From NCBI RefSeq assembly GCF_014529535.1, contig NW_023503555.1:4774001-4838000 (forward strand): a DNA stretch of 64,000 nucleotides. The letters run 5' to 3'. This stretch comes from Bradysia coprophila. Its lineage: Eukaryota; Arthropoda; Insecta; Diptera; Sciaridae. This document shows positions 23,814 to 36,300 of the stretch, piece after piece. Positions within the stretch are counted from its first letter, which is position 1. Each line of letters begins with the position of its first letter. A model generated the notes under the pieces. It had not been told where the DNA came from. It was given only the letters and a program-made list of their open reading frames with translations, and searched no databases. Made by a program: the position numbers and the translations under genes.

Positions 23814-25346
23814 CACTGATTTCTCTCACATCTATCATTTCGTACGTTATTTTATACGGCAACTGAGAGAAATAAAGAAAACGGATACGAAAGTGTCACT
23901 TTTTACGTGTGTCACTTTTTACGTGTGTCAATTACACACAGGAATTATAACTTTTCTTGAAGTTTTAAACTTTCTATTCACCAAAGCCATTTGAGGAAGC
24001 ACCAACCACAAATTAAGACTGACTTAGAAAAAAGTAATGCGACATTTTGAATCACATTGTAAGTAGCTAGATCACTGTGCGCTGACATTAACCTTTCACA
24101 GACAGACGTCATATCATCAGCATAATCACCGACTCTGATTATTCTTTTGATTCATGTGTTTTTTAGCAGACTGAACCAATATTTGTAATTTATTTCTGTA
24201 CACATATCAAACCACATCAATCAGATTTCATCAGGAGAATACCACCATTGGTTTCTTCATTTAAATACACAGACTATGCACTATCGGAATTTCTTATTAC
24301 GGTAGAGGTGTGTCCGTGCGTATCTAATAAAAAGGCGATCTGCACGACTTCCACTCATTGAGAACTACGACAAAAATAAACTATGAGCTTTGAATAATGT
24401 GGTCTTGATATAGAGCAAAATTTATGTTCAAACTAATGAAGTAGTAGATTTTGTATCAATGTGCTCTTCGTTCAAAAGAAGTAATAGATTTAATACTTGC
24501 CGAATGTGACAGGTTAACATTCAATCCACCAAAAAATGGTCGTAAATAACGGATAGCAGAAGTATATTTTACAGTATCAAAATCCTGATTGGATTACAGC
24601 AAGAAAATTAAATTCAACCTCGATATAGCACCTGGAACCGAACGGTTAGATACAATTTTGCAGTTAAATATAGCAATTGAAAGTAGAACGTAAATTACCC
24701 CAATTTAATGGTAACAAATTTGATAGAAACACAAGATAACACTTCAATTGATAACAAATTGTTAATATTTAATTAGAATAATTTGATTTTCGATTTGCCA
24801 ACTACCCAATCAATTTCAATTGTTGGGAATACTAACAACACAACTGCTTCTATATCAAAGAGAAAGAGAATTGAATTTTGATGTAAATAACTAAATGCGT
24901 TTCGTCGTTGTTTAAACTTACGTTAACTGGATAATTTACTAACCTCAGACGTATTTATAATGCAGCTGCCCGGCATCAAACCGCTAAGTTAATAAACTAT
25001 TTTCATCAGAACCATATTTATCAATCCATGTAATAATCATTGACCTATTATTTCACCCGAGTAAATAGCTGAAATTGACATTCTCTGAGTGCGTTTTCGC
25101 TGACATGAACAATTTCAATATATAAACAGATCAGGATGTGGCATTTTAAATTTTCTATTTTAGCGAGATTTTCAACCTCCTAACCCGGAACGACTTTTTA
25201 TAAGAAACCAAATATTGCTAATGAAACTAATTTTCAAGCTTCCTCTGTAACACTGTAGCTACACATAGAAGCGCGTAACAACCTCCCGAATTTCCTGGTA
25301 TATTTTACTCTGCTGTGGTTAATAATATTATGAACAGGTCCATACT
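23814..25346. other. Gene-free stretch
   Basis: AT-rich with no supported gene. A possible element end (TTTTACTCTGCTGTGG) resembling the 536-739 element lies near 25307. Confidence 0.4.
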
Positions 25347-26036
25347 CTAGTTCCAAGCATTAACAATCAAATGTGTGGCTTGTAAGGTATAGTGCTTGGA
25401 GCTATCACATTCGCTTTGCTTTCGGTGTTGAAACGTAAAGTGTAAGAACCACACGGACTCCAAGTTTCGGATGCACCCGAGGGGTGGATAAACTAAAAAA
25501 ACAAGGTTCGAAGCCATCGAAAACAAAAACAAAAACTTTTTAAAAACAAAAAACAGAAAAAACTAAAATAAACAACAAAAACGGTCAAAAAACTAAAAAA
25601 CTAATCAAAAAAATAAGAAAAATAGAAAAACAACACAAAAAACCAAAAAAAAAACAACCAAGAGCCATCATTTTTTTGGTTTAAAACCAAAAAAAAATTA
25701 AGAAAACAATAAAACTAAAAAAAAAACAAAAAACCCGAAATAAAACCAAAGAAAGTGAATGTTTTTTTGTTTAATTTTTGTTAAAAAACAGAAAAAAACA
25801 AGAAAAAACATAAAAAAACAAGAAAACATTTGTTTTAAAAAAAAAACAAGGTTCGAACAAAATTTACGTTTATCCACCCCTCGGATGCACCCAACGCACT
25901 TCAAGCATGTGGCTTTTTGGCAACTCTTGATCATGATATTTGCATCACCTTCAATGATTAGTTGTAACTCACCTACGTTGGACGCACTATCGAACGTATC
26001 GCAGGTATCAAAAATCAGAGAAAAATCTTCATTCAT
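25347..26036 (-). pseudogene. Open frame split by a transposon (possible broken gene or exon)
   Basis: On the minus strand an open frame from 26036 (MNEDFSLIFDTCDTFD...) runs 48 codons to the insertion point at 25883-25892. On the far side, 25478-25347 continues in the same frame for 43 codons to a stop (GCIRNLESVWFLH...). Removing the inserted element and one copy of its 10-bp target duplication would give a 91-codon frame with a CLKC-x-x-C cysteine group. Frame continuity across the insertion suggests coding sequence. However, a good splice donor (TAG/GTGAGT) lies inside the upstream half, there is no signal peptide, and I recognise no family. It may be one exon of an older gene or a chance frame. 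Confidence 0.3.
25479..25882. mobile_element. Non-autonomous DNA transposon with 10-bp target duplication
   Basis: The 404-bp element is bounded by perfect 15-bp inverted repeats (GAGGGGTGGATAAAC / GTTTATCCACCCCTC) and flanked by the direct repeat GGATGCACCC at 25469-25478 and 25883-25892. The interior is A-rich (AAAAACAAAAAAC runs) and has no credible protein. A 9-10-bp duplication suggests the Mutator-like superfamily. The matching flanks suggest a young insertion. Confidence 0.75.
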
Positions 26037-28079
26037 ATGCCATCAAAGACTTGCATGGAAAGGTGAGGATACGTCCACTCTGTGGTTTATATAAATTCCT
26101 TTTTATATGTGAATTTTATCCATTTCAAAAGTCGTAGTATTTTGCACAGATTAGAAGGCTTATAACCTGCAGTATCAACATTCAGTCTCAACAGACAATT
26201 TGGTTAAAGAGAAAACACTCAAGATTGCTGTCGTTATAAAAATGAAATTGCCAACTGAACAGGGAGGGGTTCAATGTGTTTTATTGAATGAAAGACTTAA
26301 CTTAAATCGCACCTATAAAAGGAAAAATACTGTATGTCCATCATGCCACTGGGAAGTTACTTTGAACTATTGCGGAATAGTGTTGAATTTTAGCAAGAAA
26401 GGGTAAATTTACAGTTTTTACGATTATTTGCTATTGTATTGCATTCAACTGTATGTACACTTTCAAAGATGAGGTTCGCTGTGATGTACATTTGCTTCAC
26501 TCTTAATTAGAACTCAGTAGTTAATTTTACTAGCGCATGCGTAAAAGATTTTTTATCGAATTCTCTAAAAAAGCCTATCAGCATAAGTTTTTCCTAATAG
26601 TCGTTGGAAATCCTCGACGAGGTCGCGATATTTCAACACTAGTTAGGAAAAAGAAATTGTGTTAAATGACAAAACACATCACCTTTTATGATGAAATTAT
26701 AGGGGGGAGGGGGAAATGTGAACGATTCGTTATTTCAAATGTTGTTCGTTTTAAACGTGACTCGGAACTAGGTATTTTACCTGTAAATAGAAGAATAGAT
26801 TGGATTTTGTTAACAAACATTTACGCTGTTCCAGTTGAATGAAAATATTTTTTTTAGATACGAATGAAGCATATGCTTCGCACAATATTCGCAATCATAT
26901 TTCCTCTTCATGAAATAGCAAACTATAATAAACGTTTCACGCTTCGTTTCTGTTTTCCGATTCCATCGTTTTGAACAATATTTTCCTACTATTTACATTT
27001 AAAACACAGAAAGAATAGCTATTTTGCTAACTAGTTAGCAAATGTGTCTGTTTTGTGCACTAGATGAAAGATCCCCATTTACTAACGGGTTAGCACAGCA
27101 CCCTATCTAGCAAACCAAAATAACTGAGCAAAACACAAAAAAAGACATCACCACAATCACAAATTATTTACTTTCTAACACCGAAATGGTGACAAGAGAT
27201 ATAATATTTTCAACACAAAAAAGGACATGGCTGATACTTCATTTAATTTATTTTTAAAAGTGTAATTATTACACTGTAATATTTTCTATGACAGCATACG
27301 CTGTACAGTTTTATCAACCTAATTTTCCTAGTTTGATTGCTAGAGAGGTTAGAAACAAGATTTTATGTTAGGAATGTCAAAATCACAAATTAATACAATT
27401 TCAGTCAAAAGATTCATCATTTTCATGCAAATGATGCAAATACACATCCTCAGCCATATGATATGTGTAGCAACTGCTACAACGGATATGTCAGTGTGTA
27501 AATTTACTACTCTTAGATACTGAAACAGGGGTACCAACTTATTAATATTTTGACATTACAGTAGAGAGAGAGAGAGAGAGAGCTCATCACATGCTTAACG
27601 CAGTGCGTTATACATACATAAATACACACTTGTTTGAAAATTAGTGATTCAATTGGGTTTCCTTTTCGTATTAAAAGGAAAAGCGAAGACATTTACTGTG
27701 TTTGCATAATTCTCTTCTTTTGTTAGTCAAACGAAAATATTTGTCGACAAACTCTTTTTGTCATACATGTTGTGTATGCGTTCGTACAGATTCAACTGAA
27801 CTTGAAAAAGTGACAGGGTAACATTATTAAATGTTAAGACGTTTTGTAAAAACAAACTGAAAGCCGCTGAAAGCTTTGTATTCTACTTGGAAATATTTAC
27901 GTTGAATGTATAATAGACAGGAGTTTTTGTTTCGAATATTAAATTTGACGTGAAAAATACATCTGAGAATGTCATCCGGTTTAGTTAAAAGATAGTTTAA
28001 GGTTTGATTAAAAATTTTGTCCATTATGGAGGGCCCCGCGCCCTTACATAAGAGTTGTAGAACAAAGGTTTTCATCTTA
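26037..28079. other. Gene-free stretch
   Basis: Contains a GA microsatellite near 27561-27581 and AT-rich DNA. A TATATAA-like sequence on the minus strand near 26083-26090 could serve the split frame below 26036, but this is weak. Confidence 0.35.
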
Positions 28080-28231
28080 AAGCTGAAAACACACGAGCCA
28101 TCAAAAACATGTTTTCGTCCATGACGAAAATGGTGGAACAAATGAAGTTAGGAAAATCCAAAATCGCAATAGATCATTGTCGACAAACAGAAAACTCAAA
28201 TTCTCTCAAATTATCTCGTGTGTTTTAAGCT
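28080..28231. mobile_element. ACACACGAG foldback element
   Basis: Inverted ends AGCTGAAAACACACGAG and CTCGTGTGTTTTAAGCT. Member of a family clustered at 57.2-58.5 kb. Confidence 0.55.
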
Positions 28232-28321
28232 TGTGAACTTGTGTAAACTTGTGTTCTACCACAAAAAGTACGGAATTGGAGAATCAAGTTTACATAAATT
28301 TGAACGTTTTGTCACGACACA

Positions 28322-28460
28322 ATACCGAAAACGTACACTGCTTCGTTGATGGGATCGACAATCGTGCTGCATTTTCCATTGTGGTGAATATGGGATTACA
28401 ATGGAAGACGCAGTATAATTGTCGATCCCATAAACGCAAAATTGCTAGTGTGATTTCGAT
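28322..28460. mobile_element. Foldback element of the same family
   Basis: TTGATGGGATCGACAAT on the left pairs with ATTGTCGATCCCATAAACGC on the right, around a central TTTTCCATTGTGGTGAATAT segment. It closely matches the copies near 57.2-58.3 kb. Confidence 0.6.
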
Positions 28461-28869
28461 CTAAAGACACCAGTCATTAGGGACCCAGATGGGAGCAGTT
28501 GACTTAATAGAATGAACACAATGAATTTCAAGGGAGAGCAAAATATGGCACCGATTCGATTTTCGTAGCTGACCTTAATCAAGTTTGGTGACTATCTTCT
28601 TAAATAAATTGTCATTTTTAAAGACTTGCGCTCACTGCACAAACTCTAAGCTTGCTTAAAGATTTACGTCAAATCAGCCAATCTTGACCACTGTTTTGAA
28701 TAAATACATGAAAACAAAATCAAAAGTGCGGGGCCAACACTCTCTCTAGCAAACAAACTCTCAGCGCTCTGTGTCAACACATTATTTCTTTGTATTCTAC
28801 AAACACTATTTTACATTTTGATTGACTACGCTGTAATTTACATGTACTTGACACTTTCACTACCTTAAT
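28461..28869. other. Gene-free stretch before the segmental duplication
   Basis: No gene, RNA or repeat supported. Confidence 0.35.
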
Positions 28870-29240
28870 ACAAGTAATTTTTTTGTATTAGCAGAGCAGA
28901 ACTGGCACGAAAAAGCTCTTGAAGAGCATGAAGAAAATCTGTAAAAATCATACCTCAAAAAATCATTCAGGCATCTCCCAAATGTCCATAGGACTAGTCC
29001 GCGCCTGCAAAAGCGCCTTTATGTACTTCGATGCGTTCGAAATCATGTTTACAATATACAGCATGCAGAGTAGAATTGTTATGATGCATAGTTTAACAAG
29101 CTGACGCGAATACTATATCTATGTTTGACCTCTTCAGCATGTTATCATCAGCAACAAATGATTTTTATGTTCAAACTTAGTGCTCACATTACAAAATAGT
29201 CGTTCGGTAGTGTGACATCAACAGTTCGCTTTGATCGAGG

Positions 29241-32200
29241 ATGCTTAAGTCTCGCAACGTATTTTGTGTCATTTTAATAATCAATTTTGCCTCGGTAATC
29301 TACTGTGAAGTTTTACGACAACCACCAACTCGAGTCGATAAATTAGTTTCGGATCATTTTGAAGTGACCGAACAATTGTGGACTTTGGTCGAAAACCGGG
29401 CGCCAAATGTTCTGGATGCTGTAAAGGAACTTTTCGATAGCATTCGCAATGATCAATTGAGTGACATGATGTCTTGGAGACACATTTTCTATGTTCATCC
29501 GCACGGCAACCAGTTAATGCAACTAACGCTCGACTTGTTCTCGTTGAAGCATAAGATCTCGTATCAAGGTATTGATCCTGAGGCAATAAAGGACGTAGGT
29601 GACTTCTACAATGCAACTAGACGAATAAGAAATGATACAACGATGCTCTATGATATCACAGCAAACGATGAATTTTGGCAGGCTGCTCTGGAACGTTCGT
29701 TACCGTCGGTAGTGATTAATCAATTTTAGTTAAACAACACTCGGAATTGGTCAGGTCTGACCTATATCTGATTTAATCTGACCTGAATTTACGTGAAATC
29801 TGATAATCGTAACCAGTCGCTTCAGTTTGAGGTATTACTGCCAATTCTTTAGGTAAAGCCTGACCGAATCTCAGGTAAATTCAGATCAGATCAAATGGGG
29901 TACATTTGTTAACAGGGCAGCTCGTAGCAGTTATTCAGTTTCAAGTCAACCAACGCACTCCAACAACAGGCACAGGCACAAGAACACATTTTTTTAACGA
30001 TCATTTGGCCTCCTATTTTGTATGGAACGTCCGTAACGCAGTGGCCCATACCAACATAAAAACATAGCTAACGCCGACCCGTACGAAACACCTATTCGTA
30101 TCAAAAGCCTTTAATGTGAAACTCTTCATAGCTCAATATAGCTGTATATAGGTATATATAGATGTCCATATATGGAATCCCTGAAACCCCTCACACTTAA
30201 CACATTATTTCCATGTTAACAGAAACTCTCTAAGCATCATTTTTCCCACTTTATATCACTTTTAATAGAATACAATATGGCCGCCGGCAGCCATTTTGTT
30301 AGGAGACCGGAAATAGTACCGACGCTTTACATTCGTTAATACCTTTCAAACAAAAAAAAATTCATGAAATTCGGTCAAAATTTACTCGAGATATTGACAA
30401 AATACTCCACGTTCACTGTACGGCCGAGTAGCCAGATAAGAGCTCACTCCAAGAGACCTAGCTCACGCTCCGGAGAACATAATTTCATAAACTTTTTTTT
30501 CCCTGATTGGTACGGTCAATACCTATCTAATAAAGCTAAAACGAACGAAATATGTTCAAATGTAGCCGACCTACAAGCAAAAACTGCTTGCCGCCCTGTG
30601 CCTGTTCCACACCAAGGGGTCTAACTCACGACTCGGTCATCCGATTTCCATAAACTTTTTTTTTTGTCGATCGGTATTGTAAATACCTTTTATTTGACGT
30701 ATCACTTACAAGTTTAACGTTTAAATGTCCGGAGATATCTTTGAAAAACCGTAAAGCACTTATTGGGCCACAGCTCGGGAGGGGTCGATCCAAAATCACT
30801 CATCTTCGAACTTAGCCTGTCTTTTGACATTACCAAACGGGAAAAAAAAAAAGAATTTTCAAAATCGGATTCGTTTTACTCAAGTTATCGTGCAGACAGA
30901 CAGACGGACAGACGTACAGACGGACATTTTTTTTTTCGCGGATTTGGCATCTCTAGACAACCACAATAGGTTTCCCCTTACTCAGGGAGTCCAATTCGAC
31001 GTGTTACAAACGTATGCGTAAACCTAAAAAACCGAATTTATATGAGAATTTTGGACTATTGCGTCGTGGAGGCCTCTTATTTAAATTCTGTTCTCGTTCT
31101 TCGAGTGCGTTGAGTCAACAGATTCCTGACCGCTGTACCGAACCTTGTCAATTTAACGTTGATTTTTTCCTTTAGAAATTTTCGTGTTGGACTGAGAAAT
31201 TTGCCTCTCAACAAATGCTCCTACGGCACTACTTTTACATACAAGTTACGTACTTGAGGAACTACTTACGATTCCAACAACTTTACATGACGGCCTACAT
31301 AAAATTCACTGACGATGCTGACTTTAAATCACTAGCATTGCAGATATCTGAGGAATTCCGTGCGATATATACGTCGCTACGAATTACAGCCAAAAAGTAC
31401 CTAACATTAGCACCGAAGGATATATTGGATTGTAACACGTGCAGTGATAAGCCTATGAACTACACGACTGTGACAAATTTTCTTCAAGGATTAATTGATA
31501 ATGAGGCGAATTTGAATCCAGACAGTAGTTGTTCGTCTCAGTGTTCTGATTACAAATACACGAAACACTTTCAGTGCCACCCTCAATCCCTTTGTGGTAC
31601 GAACGAAGGTAACAACCTTCGTTGCAACGGTGTTATTAGAGATTGTAGCGACGTCGACACTAGTTTTTTCGGGTCATCCTTTGCCACTGCCGATGCGGAT
31701 CTATGTTTGAATGACGTAAGAAACTTTCGTTGAAATTGATGTTTTGTGCATACGTGATTGAGACACATCTTCCATTTAACATTGAACTATAGCATGATCC
31801 GACTCGTCGATATGATGGCATCAAAATTGATGGCGAATTGGTTGCTGGAGATGATAATGAGCCTTGTCAAAAAATCGTAAATGTAAGTCGAAGCAAGATG
31901 TGAGTATGAGGCTAAAGAATTAAGTCCGATGATGCGCCACTTTGTTTTGCCCGCGTAAAAAATTTCAATTTCGTTTCTGAATCTGTTACTTCTGTTCCTC
32001 TATCCGTTTCTCTGATTTCTCTCATTTCGTGTGCTATTTCAAATGGCAAATGAGAGTAAACAGAGAAAAGCAGAAGACCACCTTAGATACGAAAGTGGGA
32101 TTTTTTACGTGTGCAAAACAGTACACTTTTGCATCTTTATCTAGGCAAAGTCATGGTGGAGTGGACTCTATAGATGTACGAATTGTTACTGTTTCTGTGA

Positions 32201-33008
32201 TGAAAATACCACCATTTCGGAACGACATTTTAGCTTAAGAGACGTTGTGTCCAACATCCAAGAGAACAGGTAGGAAGCTAGGCTACAACAACACTTTTCA
32301 AGATTCAGAAAATCTCTCGATCAAACTTGCAGAGTCATAACTGATGTCAGGATGAACAAAATCAACGGTGTCATACAGTTTGAAATCAAAGAGAGTTTTT
32401 TACGTCCATTTGCTGACACATTTAAAAGCGATGATTCAGGAATAGTTGACGGATGGCTGTCTGCGCCTGCATTTTCTGTTACAGCTCCAAATGTAACGAA
32501 ATCAGTCGATTATTACGAATTGACTTATGAAAATCGGTCGATGAATTTAGATGAAGTTAAACTTCCCAATGGTCTTGTGCTAACTGGAATCCGGTTTTGT
32601 GTGAAAAACGACCGTTTAACGATTGAAGTTCGTGGAACTGCCTTTGATTATACGACCGGGGTATTGGAACATTTAGAGGACAGCAAGTGGTACTCTAATG
32701 TTAAGGGATCAAATGAATTCCTTTTTGATCCTTTGCACAAGCCCCGGAGGACGCATCTTTATGAAATTGTCTCTGTCACCAATTCGTATTTCAATTTTCG
32801 TCCAAGTGATTACGCTGTAGACATCGGACAAACTACGATTCCATTTATTGAAGTCCATTCGACCGAATCGAGATACTCGGGAGCACTGGCTGGTGTGGGT
32901 CTGCAGTACAAGAGTGGCAAAAGTACCAACAATTTTAAAGGTTACGTCCTTTCTGGTCACTATGTAACTACACAGTTAATAGCTTACGACGTCGTACCAC
33001 ACTTTTAG
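29241..33008 (+). CDS. DUF4803-family secreted protein, copy 1
   Basis: Five exons (29241-29708, 31176-31715, 31793-31882, 32145-32269, 32351-33008) with GT-AG borders join in frame to 626 aa. Introns are 1467, 77, 262 and 81 nt. The N-terminus is a signal peptide (MLKSRNVFCVILIINFASVIYC). The middle contains NYLRFQQLYMTAYI and a cysteine-rich stretch (CNTC, CSSQC). Exon 4 encodes SWWSGLYRCTNCYCFCDE and FSLRDVV. The C-terminal part has ELTYENRSMNLDEV, VLTGIRF, DIGQTTIPFIEV, AGVGLQYKS and QLIAYDV, which I recognise as the DUF4803 pattern of arthropod proteins. Function is unknown; secretion is likely. AATAAA at 33044 is the poly(A) signal. Intron 1 holds a transposon copy absent from the second gene. 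Confidence 0.8.
30061..31032. mobile_element. E-type element in intron 1 of DUF4803 copy 1
   Basis: Begins ACATAGCTAACGCCGACCCG and runs to GCGTAAACCTA, with CAGACAGACGGACAG runs inside. Relatives: 60427-61098 (same start, truncated) and inverted copies from about 33917 and 40125. In the inverted copies the other end reads TAGACCCGTACGAAGTACTG, sharing GACCCGTACGAA with the start, so the family has short inverted ends. The right end here lacks the last ~30 bp. No protein. Confidence 0.65.
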
Positions 33009-33049
33009 TTGTAAATTGGTTTGTTGCATCTTGCGGAATATGAAATAAA

Positions 33050-33916
33050 GATTGACTTCAGCCGCTTCACTGAAGCTGGTCTGTTAGATAAAGTAAGCTG
33101 AGTTGTGGAGTTTGTAACGAACAGGAAGAATCTTTTTCCTGCACGACAAATGCACAAAAATATGAACGTGTCCTTTCACTATTTTGATAATTCCGTTTTC
33201 GAAGATCAAGAATCAGTCGGATGGGTTGCAATTGTCATGTTACTAATGACCAAAAAGGTGCCCCTCAGGTAAATTAAGTCGGCAGTGAGTTAGAGGACAT
33301 CCATGAATTCTGTCAGCACAAGAAAGGGGAGGGAGTTCGGACTCTAGTCTAAAAAATTGAATTTTCTTTTGTTCTCGGGCAGAGGAGACATGGCAATTCG
33401 AAAAACGTTCACAAAGCCAATTACGTAATAGTTCGAATTTCTGGTCTTCAAAATGTGACGATCACTGCATGTCAAGTTATCTAAGTCTTAAAAACGACTG
33501 ATTTATGCTTGTAGGATCATATTAGGCTTGATTTCCACTTACCAAAAAAGTACTCTGTGTATACTCACGGTGAGCTTGAAAAAGGTCTAAATAAAAAAGT
33601 CGTTGCATACGAAATTTTTTTATGGATAATTATTAAGGACCATGCGTCGAGTTTATATCAATTATTAGCAAAAAAAGTTAACGGTACTTTTTTGAGAAAA
33701 GTCAATTTGAAAATATTGCCAACCCTACTGAAAGTTTTTGACTTGTGAAAGTCAATATATTTTGATGCCACATTCACCACTTGATAGCCTCACGTCTTAC
33801 CTTTACAACGACACCTCATTCGCTATGATCCGAACTGCATAGACCATTCTATTAGAGCTGACCCACCAATAACTGGTGCTACTCAAAATGTTATTAAGAA
33901 AGTATTTTTAGACCCG
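33050..33916. repeat. Repeat downstream of DUF4803 copy 1
   Basis: Duplicated with the gene (39260-40125). Its last third (33560-33905) also occurs in reverse at 42777-43093. No gene supported; short open frames are unsupported. Confidence 0.55.
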
Positions 33917-34273
33917 TACGAAGTACTGGGGTCTTATAGGTTTACGCATACGTTTGTAACACGTCGAATTGGACACCCTGAGTAAGGGGAAACCTATTGT
34001 GGTTGTCTAGAGATGCCAAATCAGTGAAAAAAAATGTCCGTCTGTCCGTCTGTCTGTCAGCACGATAACTTGAGTAAAACGCATCCGATTTTGAAAATTC
34101 TTTTTTTCCCGTTTGGTAATGTCAAAAGACAGGCTAAGTTCGAAGATGAGTGATTTTGGATCGACCCCTCCCGAGCTGTGGCCCAATAAGTGCTTTACGG
34201 TTTTTCGAAGATATCTCCGGACATTCAAACGTTACACTTGTAAGTGTTACGTCAAATAAAAGGTATTTACAAT
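33917..34273. mobile_element. Inverted E-type element, first part (unit 1)
   Basis: Reverse complement of the right portion of the 30.1-31.0 kb element, starting at its inverted end TAGACCCGTACGAAG. It is interrupted at 34274 by a hAT-like element and barely resumes after 35092 before the minisatellite. Confidence 0.65.
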
Positions 34274-35092
34274 CAGGCATGAGCGCCGACGGAGAAACCT
34301 CGGCGGCGGCTAGCCGAAAAAATTTCTCGGCGGCGGCGAAAAAGTCGGCTTGAGCCGGCTTAAAACGGCTCGGCTGGAGGTTCCTTTTAACTTTTTTTCA
34401 AAATAAAAACGTTTAGATAAATTCATGGAAAATGAACTAGTAAGCATGAAAATGAAATTGTACGGAAAGCGAAAATTAGGTTGTTCAAAGTGCAAGTGGA
34501 ACTGGTCTTGTTACAAGCAAGTCTCTAAGTCTAAGGTTCACTAACACGTCAAGTTTTATTGCCTCAAAACTTGAACTAAATGGAAAATCATGCTCCGGTA
34601 CACTCAATTAACTCATTAAGAAAATGGTTTTCGATAAGAAATCGAAAGCTCACGAAAATCAAGTAAAAATTGAAATGAAAAAAAATCGAGAAAATTCGCA
34701 AAGATCGATAAAGTTTTCTTAAATTTGTGAATTAACTGATTGTGCGCCTTCGGCTCGTTCCGCAAAGGTCATACTTGCCAAAACAACAAACTTAGAAGCG
34801 AGGACGTAATATACCATTCTGGAAAATTCATGAAAATTCAAGAAAATTTTCAAAATTTTCTTAATTTTGTAAAAAAAAATCAAAAAGTACTTGAGCTGCT
34901 TAGGATCAGCAGGAATCTCCGTTTTCAAAATTATTTCACCCATTCACCTTTCGAAATCTTTATTTCATTTTCCAGCCGTTTCAAGCCGGCTTGAGCCGTG
35001 TTTTTGGCACCGGCTCAACTGCGGCGCGGCTTGCTCAAAAATGGCCGGCGGCGGCTTAATCGACGGCTTATTTTCGGCGGCGCTCATACCTG
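34274..35092. mobile_element. hAT-like non-autonomous element with 8-bp TSD (unit 1)
   Basis: Ends CAGGCATGAGCGCCG and CGGCGCTCATACCTG are inverted. The flanks repeat TTTACAAT at 34266-34273 and 35093-35100. The terminal 80-100 bp on each side are rich in CGGCGG and GGCTTGAGCCGG, in strong contrast with the AT-rich interior. The 8-bp duplication and CAGG ends suit hAT. No protein. Confidence 0.8.
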
Positions 35093-35100
35093 TTTACAAT

Positions 35101-35832
35101 ACCAACCTACAATGGTCCCAATAATCTCACCTGAACGCAAAATAGCCAGAAATAAATCTAAAATCTCTTTATACGTCTGAGTTCTAGAGCTGGGAATGAC
35201 TGGGATAAGTGCATTCCTAGGAACCAACCTACAATGGTCTCAATAATCTCACCTGAACGCAAAATAGCCAGAAATAAATCTAAAATCTCTTTATACGTCT
35301 GAGTTCTAGAGCTGGGAATGACTGGGATAAGTGTATTCCTAGGAACCAACCTACTATGGTCTCAATAATCTCACCTGAACGCAAAATAGCCAGAAATAAA
35401 TCTAAAATCTCTTTATACGCCTGAGTTCTAGAGCTGGGATTGATTGGGATAAGTGTATTCCTAGGAACCAGCCTACTATGGTCTCAATAATCTCACCTGA
35501 ACGCAAAATAGCCAGAAATAAATCTAAAATCTCTTTATACGTCTGAGTTCTAGAGCTGGGAATGACTGGGATAAGTGTATTCCTAGGAACCAACCTACTA
35601 TGGTCTCAATAATCTCACCTGAACGCAAAATAGCCAGAAATAAATCTAAAATGTCTTTATACATCTGAGTTCTAGAGCTGGGAATGACTGGGATAAGTGT
35701 ATTCCTAGGAACCAACCTACTATGGTCTCAATAATCTCACCTGAACGCAAAATATCCAGAAAGAAATCTAAAAACTCTTTAAACGCCTGAGTTCTAGAGC
35801 TGGGAATGATTGGGATAAGTGTATTCCTAGAT
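35101..35832. repeat. 122-bp minisatellite, six units
   Basis: Six nearly identical 122-bp units begin at 35101, 35223, 35345, 35467, 35589 and 35711 (ACCAACCTACNATGGTC... to ...GTATTCCTAGGA). The array starts right after the hAT target duplication, where the other unit continues with E-element sequence, so it marks a rearrangement point. Minus-strand open frames are a by-product of the repeat. Confidence 0.9.
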
Positions 35833-36300
35833 TTTTTTTTCAAATAATAACAAGAAGAGCGCTAATAATTTATCACAACGCTTAAAACTGAAAATAAAAT
35901 TCTTTTTAAGTGGTTCCAAGCGAATGGGTTACAAGTAATTTTTTTGTATTAGCAGAGCAGAACTGGCACGAAAAAGCTCTTGGAGAGCATGAAGAAAATC
36001 TGTAAAAATCATACCTCAAAAAATCATTCAGGCATCTCCCAAATGTCCATAGGACTAGTCCGCGCCTGCAAAAGCGCCTTTATGTACTTCGATGCGTTCG
36101 AAATCATGTTTACAATATACAGCATGCAGAGTAGAATTGTTATGATGCATAGTTAACAAGCTGACGCGAATACTATATCTATGTTTGACCTCTTCAGCAT
36201 GTTATCATCAGCAACAAATGATTTTTATGTTCAAACTTAGTGCTCACATTACAAAATAGTCGTTCGGTAGTGTGACATCAACAGTTCGCTTTGATCGAGG

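Larger units (their letters stand above)
28870..35100. repeat. Segmental duplication, unit 1
   Basis: From ACAAGTAATTTTTTTGTATT at 28870 this unit matches 35931-41714 almost base for base. It contains DUF4803 copy 1, its downstream repeat, an inverted E-type element and a nested hAT-like element. Alignment offset is 7061, then 7060 at exon 1 and 6209 from exon 2 onward; the change equals the extra DNA in copy 1's first intron. Confidence 0.9.

Noticed and set aside
25759-26094. 111-codon plus-strand Lys-rich frame
   Set aside because: Mostly A-rich transposon interior and antisense of the split frame.
29281-29616. Minus-strand frame of 111 codons
   Set aside because: Shadow of DUF4803 exon 1, which has a signal peptide and splices in frame.
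35158-35843. Repeated minus-strand protein (IPVIPSSRTQ...) in the minisatellite
   Set aside because: The 122-bp unit is not a multiple of three, so the frame changes each unit; the similar short frames are by-products of the repeat.
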